From: Clostridia bacterium
GTDB lineage: Bacteria; Bacillota; Clostridia; Lachnospirales; Bianqueaceae
Length of the DNA: 64,000 bases
NCBI GenBank assembly: GCA_900764045.1
Contig: CAAFMN010000027.1
Coordinates: 62,001-126,000 of the forward strand
Direction of reading: 5' to 3'
Shown: piece after piece, positions 1 through 7,421 of the stretch
Layout: each line of letters starts with the position of its first letter
How positions within the stretch are numbered: position 1 is the stretch's first letter
Program-made: the position numbers and the translations under genes
Notes under the pieces: model-generated
What the model saw: only the letters and a program-made list of their open reading frames with translations
Told to the model about the DNA's origin: nothing
The model's database searches: none

Positions 1-39
1 ACACCTCGAAATCAGTATAATTAAAAAGGAACCACAATT

Positions 40-322
40 ATGAAATTGTCGTTAGTCGAATCCAGACTGTTCAGAGGAAACTGCTATGGTTACAAGAGAG
101 ACAAGCAGGGGCTTGTTGAAGTTGTGCCAGAGGATGCGGAAGGGGTTCAAACTGTTTTCAAACTCTACAGATCTGGAAACAGTTTGGAAGCGATTCAGGG
201 TTACTTATTCAACCATGGAATCCCTTCCTCTTCTGGAAAATGCGCATTGGAGTAGAGATGTTCTGAATTCAGCTGTTCATTGCAGGACCGATTGCAAGAG
301 GGCTATTCAGATTGATATTTAA
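40..322 (+). pseudogene. Serine recombinase remnant (C-terminal part, frameshifted)
   Basis: The frame from 40 encodes a stretch typical of the 'recombinase' domain of large serine recombinases: NCYGYKRDKQGLVEVVPEDA, followed by a segment of the SGNSLEAIQGYLFNHGIPS type. At about 237-245 the reading jumps to the next frame, where HWSRDVLNS continues the same domain, and homology fades before the stop at 320-322. The N-terminal catalytic serine domain is absent, so this cannot be an active recombinase. An AAAAAGGA lies 10 bases before the ATG, so a short peptide could still be made. I read it as a scar of a lost integrative element. Homology is by recognition only. Confidence 0.7.
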
Positions 323-373
323 ACCTGAAAAAGCGGTTGCTAGACAATAAATACTTTAGATGGCTAGAAGACG

Positions 374-416
374 AAAGAGGGTATCGCAAAAGTTGCTAAT
401 GCGACACCCTCTTTTT
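374..416 (+). terminator. Rho-independent terminator, possibly bidirectional
   Basis: AGAGGGT-A-TCGCA pairs with TGCGA-C-ACCCTCT around an 11-base loop and is followed by TTTTT. It ends the recombinase remnant on the plus strand. It lies just beyond the stop of the minus-strand AraC-type gene, for which the uridine run is weaker. Confidence 0.75.
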
Positions 417-442
417 ATATCATAAAGGGATTCGATTTTAAT

Positions 443-1300
443 TTATATTGCTTCCGGATCTGCGGAATCTTTGGCCTGTAACTTATAGGTAGAAGGAGAA
501 TAACCAAACTTTTTCTTGAAGAGTTTGCTGAAATAGTAGGGATCGTCATAGCCGACCCGCTTGGCTACTGTCTGGATCGGGAAGTGCCCTTCGCTCAGTA
601 TCTCACGCGCTTTTTCCATGCGCAGGTTGATCAGATAATTGATCGGCGTGTCGCCGGTGATTTCCTTATAGATTTTGGTGATATAAGTTGTGCTTAAATA
701 TGTAGACTTTGCAATCTCTTCAATGGAGATTTTTTTCATATAGTTTTCACGGAAATAGTTGGTGATTGTCTGCGCGATGGTAGCTTTGTCATAGGTCTCC
801 AGATGGAAATAATCGGAGAGATTGTTGGTGGCCTGGGGAGAGAGTTCCTTCAGGAGAATGATCAGAAACTGAAGCGAGAGCTGCTTAACCATCAGGCACC
901 AGAGAGCTTCTTTCTTTTCCTGCACGCTGATGATATTGTGATAGCAGTTATATAACTCATGAATGTATTTGCGGACAGGAATTACTGAATTGCAGATAGG
1001 AATGAAGTTTTTGGGATATCCCTTGATGAACAGATTGTCGATCCCAAGGTAGAAGATCACGCATTCCGTATTGTCTACAGGAATCGAGTGATGGGATACA
1101 TTCGGGTTGATAATGATCACATCATCCTTTTTGGCAAGGTATTCATGGCCGTCCACTTCAAACATACAATGACCGGATACAACATAATGAATGCTTAGAA
1201 AATCATGGACGTGACTGTTAGGACGTAATTTGACAGGCGCTTTATAATGAAAAAGAATTTTCGGGTTGAATTCTTCAGAATCTATCTGAAAGGCGTGCAT
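443..1300 (-). CDS. AraC-family transcriptional regulator with N-terminal cupin sensor
   Basis: Predicted DNA-binding regulator of about 285 residues. The N-terminal half looks like an AraC-type cupin arm (HVHDFLSIHYVVSGHC, then DDVIIINPNVSHH). The C-terminal 100 residues carry two helix-turn-helix motifs (ISIEEIAKSTYLSTTYITKI and the conserved VGYDDPYYFSKLFKKKFGYS). The start chosen is the ATG at 1300, preceded by GGAGGAAGG. A longer frame to 1390 has a hydrophobic leader and no ribosome site. It is divergent from the ABC exporter genes, so it may control them, and a palindrome lies at 1461-1480 in their upstream region. The effector is unknown. Family members often sense sugars or small ligands. 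Confidence 0.88.
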   Translation of the reverse strand: MHAFQIDSEEFNPKILFHYKAPVKLRPNSHVHDFLSIHYVVSGHCMFEVDGHEYLAKKDDVIIINPNVSHHSIPVDNTECVIFYLGIDNLFIKGYPKNFIPICNSVIPVRKYIHELYNCYHNIISVQEKKEALWCLMVKQLSLQFLIILLKELSPQATNNLSDYFHLETYDKATIAQTITNYFRENYMKKISIEEIAKSTYLSTTYITKIYKEITGDTPINYLINLRMEKAREILSEGHFPIQTVAKRVGYDDPYYFSKLFKKKFGYSPSTYKLQAKDSADPEAI

Positions 1301-1442
1301 AATAAACCTTCCTCCATGGATTAAGTATAATATAAATTTATTATAACGGATAACTTTGAAAAAATCCAGTAAAAAGATGGAGAAAAGCAAAAAAAGCAGA
1401 AGGGAACAAAAAAGAGCAAGAAAGAAGGAGAAAAAGGGAAGA

Positions 1443-1470
1443 TTGGTTGCGGATTGTACAGGTTTATATT
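1443..1470 (+). promoter_or_regulatory. Candidate promoter of the ABC exporter genes
   Basis: TTGGTT, 16 bases, TATATT. The -10 overlaps an imperfect palindrome at 1461-1480. A second -10-like TATAAT at 1504-1509 has no good -35, so the true start is uncertain. Confidence 0.35.
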
Positions 1471-1480
1471 CGAATAAACC
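1461..1480 (+). promoter_or_regulatory. Imperfect palindrome, possible operator
   Basis: Arms GGTTTA and TAAACC flank TATTCGAA. It sits over the candidate -10 of the ABC genes and 161 bases from the divergent AraC start. Assignment to the AraC-type regulator is inference; AraC proteins more often use direct repeats. Confidence 0.3.
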
Positions 1481-1544
1481 ATTCCAAATGCAGGGAAGTT
1501 CGATATAATAGGCGGTGAAATATCCGGAAAGAGAGGAAGATAAA

Positions 1545-3296
1545 ATGAAGGAAGCGCTCAGATATGTATGGTCCTATATCCGGCAGTATGCGCGGATGTT
1601 CGCGCTGGCGCTGCTTTTAACCGTGGCAGTGGCAGGATTGTCCATGGTTTCACCCTATGCAACGGGTAAGATCGTCGGAGAGGTGATTGGAGAAGGTCTG
1701 AACGACCGCTTGGCAGGATATCTCTGGCTTATGATAGGAGCGGCGGTTTTGATCGCCCTCGTACGGTATACATACCTGTGGATTTTTGAAGATATATCTC
1801 AAAAAGTCGTATGCTCGGTGCGGGATGATATCTACCGCAGAATTCAGAAGATGGATTTTCGCTTTTTTGATAAAAATCGGGTAGGAGATCTGATGTCGCG
1901 TTTGACGGGCGATATTGAGGCCATTCGTGTGTTCGTCGCATTTGTGGTATATCAGATGGTGATCAATCTGTGTACCTTTGTATTCGCACTGATTATGATG
2001 TTCAGTATCAACGTGGTATTTACGCTGATTCTGCTGCTGGTCGCGCCGGTTATCTTTGTTCTGGCAGTGCGGATGGCCAGCAAGATCCGCGGCGCTCATG
2101 TGGAGGTGCGGGAGGAGTATTCCAGACTGAATTCCATGGTGCAGGAGAATATCAGCGGAAACCGTGTGGTCAAGGCGTTTGCTAAGGAAGCCTATGAGAT
2201 TCTGAAATTCGACGCGAGAAACGCTGCCTACAAAGAGGCTAATATTAAGGCGGCAAGAACGCAGGCAAAGTATATTCCGGTCATGGATGCGTTGGCGGTC
2301 AGCTTGTCCTTTATCATGATTGCGGTGGGTGGAACCATGTGCCTGACGGGAAATATGAGCATCGAGGATCTTGTCATGATCAACGGATATCTGTGGGCGG
2401 TAAATAACCCGCTGCGTATGTTCGGATGGCTGCTGAATGATCTGATGCGTTTTGTCGCAGCCTATGACAAGATGAAGACGGTTGCGTTTGTCGAGCCGAG
2501 GATCAAGAATCCGGAACATCCGAAGGAGATACAGATGCAGGGAAAAGTAGAATTCCGCGATGTATCCTTCCGGTATGATAAAGAGATGATTTTGAAGAAT
2601 GTATCGTTTACGGCGCAGCCGGGTCAGAGAATAGCGATTATGGGAGCGACCGGCGCGGGTAAGACAACGATGATGAATCTTATGATGCGGTTCTATGATG
2701 TAAGTTCCGGCGGAATTTATATCGATGGCATCAATCTCAAGGATCTGGACAAGTATGCCGTGCGCAAGGAGATCGGCATGACCATGCAGGATGTTTTCCT
2801 GTTTTCTGATACAATTGAGGGCAATATAGCATACGGCAATCCCGGAGCGCCCATGGCGGACGTGGAAAAAGCAGCGGAGCTGGCAGGCGCGACAGAATTC
2901 ATTGAGCAGTTTCCGGATGGCTTTGATACGATTGTAGGAGAACGAGGTGTTGGCTTGTCCGGCGGTCAGAGGCAGAGATTGGCACTGGCGCGGGCATTGT
3001 TGGTACATCCTCGGATTCTGATTCTGGATGATACGACTTCCGCACTGGACATGGAGACCGAATTTAAGGTATTTGACGGGTTGAAGAAGCAGAATGACGG
3101 TCAGACAATCTTTATCATAGCGCATCGAATCTCTTCGGTAAAGGATGCGGATCAGATTCTGGTGCTGGATCAGGGAGAGATTGCGGAACGAGGAACGCAT
3201 GAAGAGCTGCTGCAGCAAAAGGGAAGATATTATGAGATCTACTGCCAGCAGATGGGAATTGTCATGGAAGGGATGAAGGCAGGAGGTGAGGAGTAA
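1545..3296 (+). CDS. Heterodimeric ABC exporter subunit with degenerate Walker B
   Basis: ABC exporter half-transporter of 583 residues: six-helix membrane domain (about 1-300) fused to a nucleotide-binding domain. Walker A GATGAGKT lies at 367-374 and the signature LSGGQ at 471-475. Walker B ILILDD ends in Asp495-Asp496, so the usual catalytic Glu is Asp. This is the hallmark of the degenerate-site subunit of BmrC/BmrD or TM287/TM288-type heterodimers. The start is the ATG at 1545 with GAGAGGA seven bases upstream; a GTG at 1515 lacks a site. The stop overlaps the next start (TAATG), so the two halves are co-translated. The likely job is multidrug or lipid/peptide export at the cell membrane; the substrate is unknown. 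Confidence 0.93.
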   Translation: MKEALRYVWSYIRQYARMFALALLLTVAVAGLSMVSPYATGKIVGEVIGEGLNDRLAGYLWLMIGAAVLIALVRYTYLWIFEDISQKVVCSVRDDIYRRIQKMDFRFFDKNRVGDLMSRLTGDIEAIRVFVAFVVYQMVINLCTFVFALIMMFSINVVFTLILLLVAPVIFVLAVRMASKIRGAHVEVREEYSRLNSMVQENISGNRVVKAFAKEAYEILKFDARNAAYKEANIKAARTQAKYIPVMDALAVSLSFIMIAVGGTMCLTGNMSIEDLVMINGYLWAVNNPLRMFGWLLNDLMRFVAAYDKMKTVAFVEPRIKNPEHPKEIQMQGKVEFRDVSFRYDKEMILKNVSFTAQPGQRIAIMGATGAGKTTMMNLMMRFYDVSSGGIYIDGINLKDLDKYAVRKEIGMTMQDVFLFSDTIEGNIAYGNPGAPMADVEKAAELAGATEFIEQFPDGFDTIVGERGVGLSGGQRQRLALARALLVHPRILILDDTTSALDMETEFKVFDGLKKQNDGQTIFIIAHRISSVKDADQILVLDQGEIAERGTHEELLQQKGRYYEIYCQQMGIVMEGMKAGGEE

Positions 3297-5071
3297 TGGC
3301 AAGAAATGTATATAATGTGGATGAGACGCTGAAACAGGAATTTAATTTTAAGCATTTGAAGCGTCTGTTCGGATATTTGAAGCCGCATCGAAAGAAACTC
3401 CTTTTTGCGCTGTTTTTGATGATTATGGCAAGCTTGGCCAATATCATCATCCCGCTTCTGGTCAAGGAAACGATCGATCATGTAATTCCAGAACAAGACG
3501 GAGTGAAGCTGATTTGGATGTGCGTGGCTTTTGCGGCAGTCATCGTCATCAGTGCGATTTGTCTGAAAAAGCGAATTCTGACAGTGAACCAACTGGGACA
3601 GACGATTATTGAAACGATGCGTAAGGACCTGTTTGTGCATCTGCAGAAGCTGCCGTTTTCCTTTTATGATGACCGGCCCCATGGTAAGATTATCGTACGT
3701 GTGGTTAACTATGTCAACTCTGTAAGCGATCTGCTGTCCGGAAGCCTTGTGAATGTATTGGCGGAAGGATTCAGTCTGATCATCGTGCTGATCATCATGT
3801 TCTGTATGGATCCGGTGTTGACGCTGGTGTGTCTGGCGGCGATGCCCATTATGATTTTCGTAGTATTTCGGTTGAAGACTTGGAACCGGGTGGCCTGGCA
3901 GCGGGTCAGCAACAAGTCTTCCAATTTGAATGCGTATGTACATGAAAGCCTGGCGGGAATGCGAGTGACGCAGTCCTTTGTACGGGAAGCCTACAATGCG
4001 GAGTTGTTGGATAATGTGCAGGATGATTACCGCAAGACGTGGATGCGGGCGATTCGACTGAATAATCTGGTAACGCCTTCTATCGAAATTATTTCCGTGC
4101 TGGCCAATTGCGCGGTGATTCTTACAGGCGTATCGTTGATGCAGTATTCGGTCAGTGCCGGTACCCTGATCGCTTTTCTGGGATTCACAGGCCGCTTATG
4201 GTCCCCAGTAATCAATCTGAGTAATTTTTATAATCAGGTGATTACCAATATGGCCTATCTGGAACGTATTTTTGAGACGATTGATGAGGATCCGAGGATT
4301 CAGGATGCGCCGGATGCGGTAGAACTGCCGCAGATTCAGGGACGTGTAGAGTTTGAGCATGTGACCTTTGAATATGAAGAGGGAATGCCGATTCTGGAGG
4401 ACCTGAGCTTTACGGTGGAACCGGGTCAGAGCATCGCGCTGGTAGGCCCGACAGGAGCAGGCAAAACTACGGTGATCAACCTGATCAGTCGATTTTATGA
4501 TATTCAGAAAGGACGTATTCTGATTGACGGCTATGATATATCCAAAGTAACTCTGGCTTCTCTGCGCCAGCAGATGGGTGTGATGCTGCAAGACAGCTTT
4601 ATTTTCTCGGGAACAATCATGGACAATATTCGATATGGACGTCTGGATGCGACCGATGATGAGGTAATTGAAGCCGCCAAAACGGTTTGCGCGCATGAAT
4701 TTATTATGGAGATGGAACAGGGCTACCAGACGCAGGTCAATGAGCGAGGCAGCCGTCTGTCTGTCGGACAGCGCCAGCTGATTTCTTTTGCGAGAGCACT
4801 TCTGGCCAATCCGAAGATTCTGATACTGGATGAAGCCACCTCCAGTATTGATACGAGAACCGAGCAGGCACTGCAGAAGGGATTAGAGAACCTGTTGAAG
4901 GGCCGTACATCCTTCGTGATTGCGCACCGTCTCTCTACGATCCGCAAGTCAGATCGAATCATGGTGATCAATCACAGAAACATTGAAGAAGCGGGAACAC
5001 ATGAGGAGCTTATGGCGAAAAAAGGCCATTATTATGATCTGTATACGACGCAGACCCGGTTTATCAGTTAA
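3296..5071 (+). CDS. Heterodimeric ABC exporter subunit with canonical Walker B
   Basis: Partner half-transporter, 591 residues, with an N-terminal membrane domain and a C-terminal ATPase domain. Walker A GPTGAGKT is at 384-391, the signature reads LSVGQ (488-492) and Walker B ILILDE has Asp512-Glu513. The signature is altered while Walker B is intact. Paired with the upstream subunit, this gives one competent site (this Walker A/B plus the partner LSGGQ) and one impaired site. It overlaps the upstream gene by one base. ispF follows after 18 bases and may be read from the same transcript. Confidence 0.93.
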   Translation: MARNVYNVDETLKQEFNFKHLKRLFGYLKPHRKKLLFALFLMIMASLANIIIPLLVKETIDHVIPEQDGVKLIWMCVAFAAVIVISAICLKKRILTVNQLGQTIIETMRKDLFVHLQKLPFSFYDDRPHGKIIVRVVNYVNSVSDLLSGSLVNVLAEGFSLIIVLIIMFCMDPVLTLVCLAAMPIMIFVVFRLKTWNRVAWQRVSNKSSNLNAYVHESLAGMRVTQSFVREAYNAELLDNVQDDYRKTWMRAIRLNNLVTPSIEIISVLANCAVILTGVSLMQYSVSAGTLIAFLGFTGRLWSPVINLSNFYNQVITNMAYLERIFETIDEDPRIQDAPDAVELPQIQGRVEFEHVTFEYEEGMPILEDLSFTVEPGQSIALVGPTGAGKTTVINLISRFYDIQKGRILIDGYDISKVTLASLRQQMGVMLQDSFIFSGTIMDNIRYGRLDATDDEVIEAAKTVCAHEFIMEMEQGYQTQVNERGSRLSVGQRQLISFARALLANPKILILDEATSSIDTRTEQALQKGLENLLKGRTSFVIAHRLSTIRKSDRIMVINHRNIEEAGTHEELMAKKGHYYDLYTTQTRFIS

Positions 5072-5089
5072 TATAATGGGAGAGGAACG

Positions 5090-5566
5090 ATGAGAATAGG
5101 AATCGGATATGATGTACACCGATTGGTGCCAGACCGTAAATTGATTCTGGGTGGTGTGGAGATACCGCATGAATTGGGATTGCTGGGTCATTCCGATGCG
5201 GATGTACTGACACATGCCCTGATGGACGCTTTATTGGGAGCGATTGGCGCGGGAGATATCGGGAAACTGTTTCCGGATACGGACGCGCAGTATAAAGGAA
5301 TCAGCAGCATTGTGCTCCTAAGAAGGGTAATGGAGAGAGTAACACAGGCTGGATACAGGGTCGGCAATGTGGATGTAATTGTGATCGCGCAGAAGCCGAA
5401 GCTTGGAGGCTATTTTCCGCAGATGAAAGAAGTGCTGGCGGAGGCCATGGGATGCGAATCAGACAGGATCAATCTGAAGGCAACGACAGAGGAACATTTG
5501 GGATTTACAGGGAGAGAAGAAGGAATTGCCGCCGAAGCGGTGTGTCTGCTGGAAGAGAAGCAGTGA
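5090..5566 (+). CDS. ispF: 2-C-methyl-D-erythritol 2,4-cyclodiphosphate synthase
   Basis: Converts CDP-methylerythritol 2-phosphate to methylerythritol cyclodiphosphate with release of CMP in the DXP isoprenoid pathway. Length 158 residues is normal. The start GIGYDVH gives the metal ligands Asp8 and His10, and [18 protein letters not shown] carries the third ligand His. The ribosome site GGGAGAGG precedes the ATG. dxr and ispG of the same pathway lie 24-27 kb downstream, so the pathway genes here are split. It ends at a strong terminator shared with the convergent comM. Confidence 0.96.
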   Translation: MRIGIGYDVHRLVPDRKLILGGVEIPHELGLLGHSDADVLTHALMDALLGAIGAGDIGKLFPDTDAQYKGISSIVLLRRVMERVTQAGYRVGNVDVIVIAQKPKLGGYFPQMKEVLAEAMGCESDRINLKATTEEHLGFTGREEGIAAEAVCLLEEKQ

Positions 5567-5581
5567 ATCCTGTGAAGAAGG

Positions 5582-5612
5582 ACGGGCGCTTGGAAAAGAG
5601 CGTCCGTTTTTT
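5582..5612 (+). terminator. Rho-independent terminator after ispF
   Basis: ACGGGCGCT pairs with AGCGTCCGT (one G-T pair) around an 8-base loop, then TTTTTT. The T run abuts the stop of the convergent comM gene at 5611. Confidence 0.88.
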
Positions 5613-7116
5613 ATTGAAATCGTACGGAAAAGCGCATCTGCAGAGCTTCCTGCAGATGATTAGTCAGAATCCGCTCCTCCCCGGCGAGATCGGCGATGGT
5701 GCGCGCGACTTTGAGAATGCGGTGATAACTGCGTACACTGAGTTGATAGTATTCATAGGCGTTTCGCATCAGATTCTGACCGTCGGTATCCAGAGGACAG
5801 AAACGGTCTATCAGCTCCGGAGGAATCCGCGAATTATAGGAAAAGGGAAGAGCGGCGTATCGAGCGGACTGCAGAGCGTGTGCCCGCTGAATGTGAGATA
5901 ATAGAGATGTAAGATCCGTTTCAGGGGTGGGGACAAGAGCATCATAGCCGGGAGGGTCCATTTTCATTTCGAGATCGATACGATCCAGAAGAGGACCTCG
6001 GATCCGCCGCTGATAATTCTGTACCTGAGAGAGGGAACAGGTGCAGCGGGTACGGTCAGGGTAAAAACCGCAGGGGCAGGGGTTCATACTGGAAACAAGC
6101 AGAAAATCCGCCGGGAAAGAAACACTTTGCTGCACACGGCTGATATGCACCTTCAGATCCTCCAATGGCTGACGCAGAGCCTCCAGAGCAGAGCGGGAGA
6201 ACTCCGGCAATTCGTCCAGAAATAGTATGCCATGATGGGCAAGGCTGACTTCTCCGGGATGAATCGGCGCTCCGCCGCCAATCAGGGCATAGGGAGAAAC
6301 GGTATGATGGGGAGAACGAAAGGGCCGATGCGGGAGAATCGGTAGATTGATGCTGTTATAAATAAAGGCGGTCTCTAAGAGTTCTTCGGAAGAGGGTGGT
6401 GGAAGAAGCGAGAGAAGTCCCTGGGCCGCCATGGTTTTGCCGGTCCCGGGCGGCCCCCAAAGCAGCAGGGAGTGTAAGCCTGCGGCCGCAATTGATAGAA
6501 TGCGCAGTGTCAGCGGCTGCCCCTGCAAAGAAGTGAGGGAACGTACGTCATAGCGGCAGGGAGACAGCCTGCGGTGGGGAGCCGGCGGAATCTGAATGCG
6601 TCTGCAGAAATAATCGACAGCTTCCGAGAGCGTGTGGATGCCGATGATATCGATACCGGAAAGCATGGAAGCCTCTGGTACATTATCCGCGGGTAGGACA
6701 ATGCGGTCCATTTTTTCCTGGATTGCGCAGCGCGTCATAAGGAGCGCACCGGAAACAGGGCGCAGTTCGCCGTTTAACGAAAGTTCTCCGATCAGCAGAG
6801 AACGGGATAAAAGGCTGTCTGGACCGTAGGGCAGCAGGCCTTCGGCGCAGAGAATGCTCATGGCAATCGGAAAGTCGAAACCGGAACCGACTTTTTTCAG
6901 ATGTGCCGGAGCAAGATTCACGGTGATGCGGCTGGATGGAAATGTCAGACCGCTGCTGTGCACGGCGGAGCGGATGCGTTCCTTGGATTCGCGGACGATA
7001 TTATCGGGCAAGCCGACAAGATAGAAATAAGGCAGACCATTATATAAAGTAGTCTCTGCCAGAGTAGGAATGCCGAGCATTCCAGAAACAGAACAGGTGT
7101 GGATAGAGCAAAACAT
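5611..7116 (-). CDS. comM: ComM/YifB-type Mg-chelatase-like AAA+ ATPase
   Basis: AAA+ protein of 501 residues, close to the family norm of about 510. The N-terminal Lon-protease-like ChlI domain (about 20-125) is followed by the Mg-chelatase ATPase module with Walker A GPPGTGKT at 221-228 and Walker B-like GILFLDELPEF. A C-terminal helical domain follows. ComM in Haemophilus and Vibrio is a helicase that extends branch migration during natural transformation; the Firmicute homologue YifB is less studied. It is divergent from dprA, another DNA-uptake gene. AAGGAGG lies 7 bases before the ATG. The intergenic region holds a CodY-like box and a hairpin next to this start. Confidence 0.92.
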   Translation of the reverse strand: MFCSIHTCSVSGMLGIPTLAETTLYNGLPYFYLVGLPDNIVRESKERIRSAVHSSGLTFPSSRITVNLAPAHLKKVGSGFDFPIAMSILCAEGLLPYGPDSLLSRSLLIGELSLNGELRPVSGALLMTRCAIQEKMDRIVLPADNVPEASMLSGIDIIGIHTLSEAVDYFCRRIQIPPAPHRRLSPCRYDVRSLTSLQGQPLTLRILSIAAAGLHSLLLWGPPGTGKTMAAQGLLSLLPPPSSEELLETAFIYNSINLPILPHRPFRSPHHTVSPYALIGGGAPIHPGEVSLAHHGILFLDELPEFSRSALEALRQPLEDLKVHISRVQQSVSFPADFLLVSSMNPCPCGFYPDRTRCTCSLSQVQNYQRRIRGPLLDRIDLEMKMDPPGYDALVPTPETDLTSLLSHIQRAHALQSARYAALPFSYNSRIPPELIDRFCPLDTDGQNLMRNAYEYYQLSVRSYHRILKVARTIADLAGEERILTNHLQEALQMRFSVRFQ

Positions 7117-7133
7117 GAGAACCTCCTTTCCGA

Positions 7134-7153
7134 ACGGCAGTGAAATACTGACA
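7134..7153. repeat. 20-base element with CAGT-N5-ACTG hairpin, copy 1 (comM side)
   Basis: ACGGCAGTGAAATACTGACA. It matches 7376-7395 at 19 of 20 bases in the same orientation. The core CAGT-GAAAT-ACTG is an inverted repeat, so it can act on either strand. It ends 18 bases upstream of the comM start codon. Confidence 0.75.
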
Positions 7154-7276
7154 TCCTATAGAATCGCACAAAAAGCGAAAGTGGCTGAGAAAAATGGAAG
7201 AACTGCGTTTTTTTAAGAAAAAATTTTTTTTAAGAAAAAAATTATTTTGCACAGCGCAAATCACAAAAACAATTAT

Positions 7277-7291
7277 TATTTTCTGAAAATT
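7277..7291. promoter_or_regulatory. CodY-box-like operator
   Basis: TATTTTCTGAAAATT matches the published CodY consensus AATTTTCWGAAAATT at 14 of 15 positions, with only the first base different. It lies 12 bases upstream of the candidate -35 of dprA and within the divergent region shared with comM. CodY itself is encoded downstream at 10602-11375. Binding is inferred from the sequence match. Confidence 0.75.
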
Positions 7292-7303
7292 TCATTTTAG
7301 GAC

Positions 7304-7332
7304 TGTACATTTCAGGAAGAAGAGGGTATAAT
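7304..7332 (+). promoter_or_regulatory. Candidate promoter of dprA-topA-codY
   Basis: TGTACA, 17 bases, TATAAT. The -10 is perfect and the -35 matches 4 of 6. Transcription would begin near 7339, giving a leader of about 83 bases before the dprA ATG. Confidence 0.6.
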
Positions 7333-7338
7333 GTAAAA

Positions 7339-7421
7339 ACGGATTTTGATCTCACGCAGGGAAATACCCTGCGGTACGGCAGTGGAATACTGACAATTCT
7401 AATGTCGTGGAGGTTGAGATC
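7339..7421 (+). ncRNA. Candidate structured 5' leader of dprA
   Basis: Visible pairings are: a closing stem TGATCTCA (7347-7354) with TGAGATCA (7415-7422), whose last base is the A of the start codon; a perfect hairpin CGCAGGG-AAATA-CCCTGCG (7355-7373) directly stacked on it; and CAGT-GGAAT-ACTG (7380-7392). A competing pairing ACGGCA (7376-7381) with TGTCGT (7403-7408) excludes that last hairpin. The ribosome site GTGGAGG (7407-7413) sits inside the closed loop. It matches no riboswitch class that I recognise. Folding is by eye only. Confidence 0.45.
7376..7395. repeat. 20-base element with CAGT-N5-ACTG hairpin, copy 2 (dprA side)
   Basis: ACGGCAGTGGAATACTGACA. This is the second copy of the 7134-7153 element, here inside the predicted dprA leader, ending 26 bases before the ATG. 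Confidence 0.75.
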
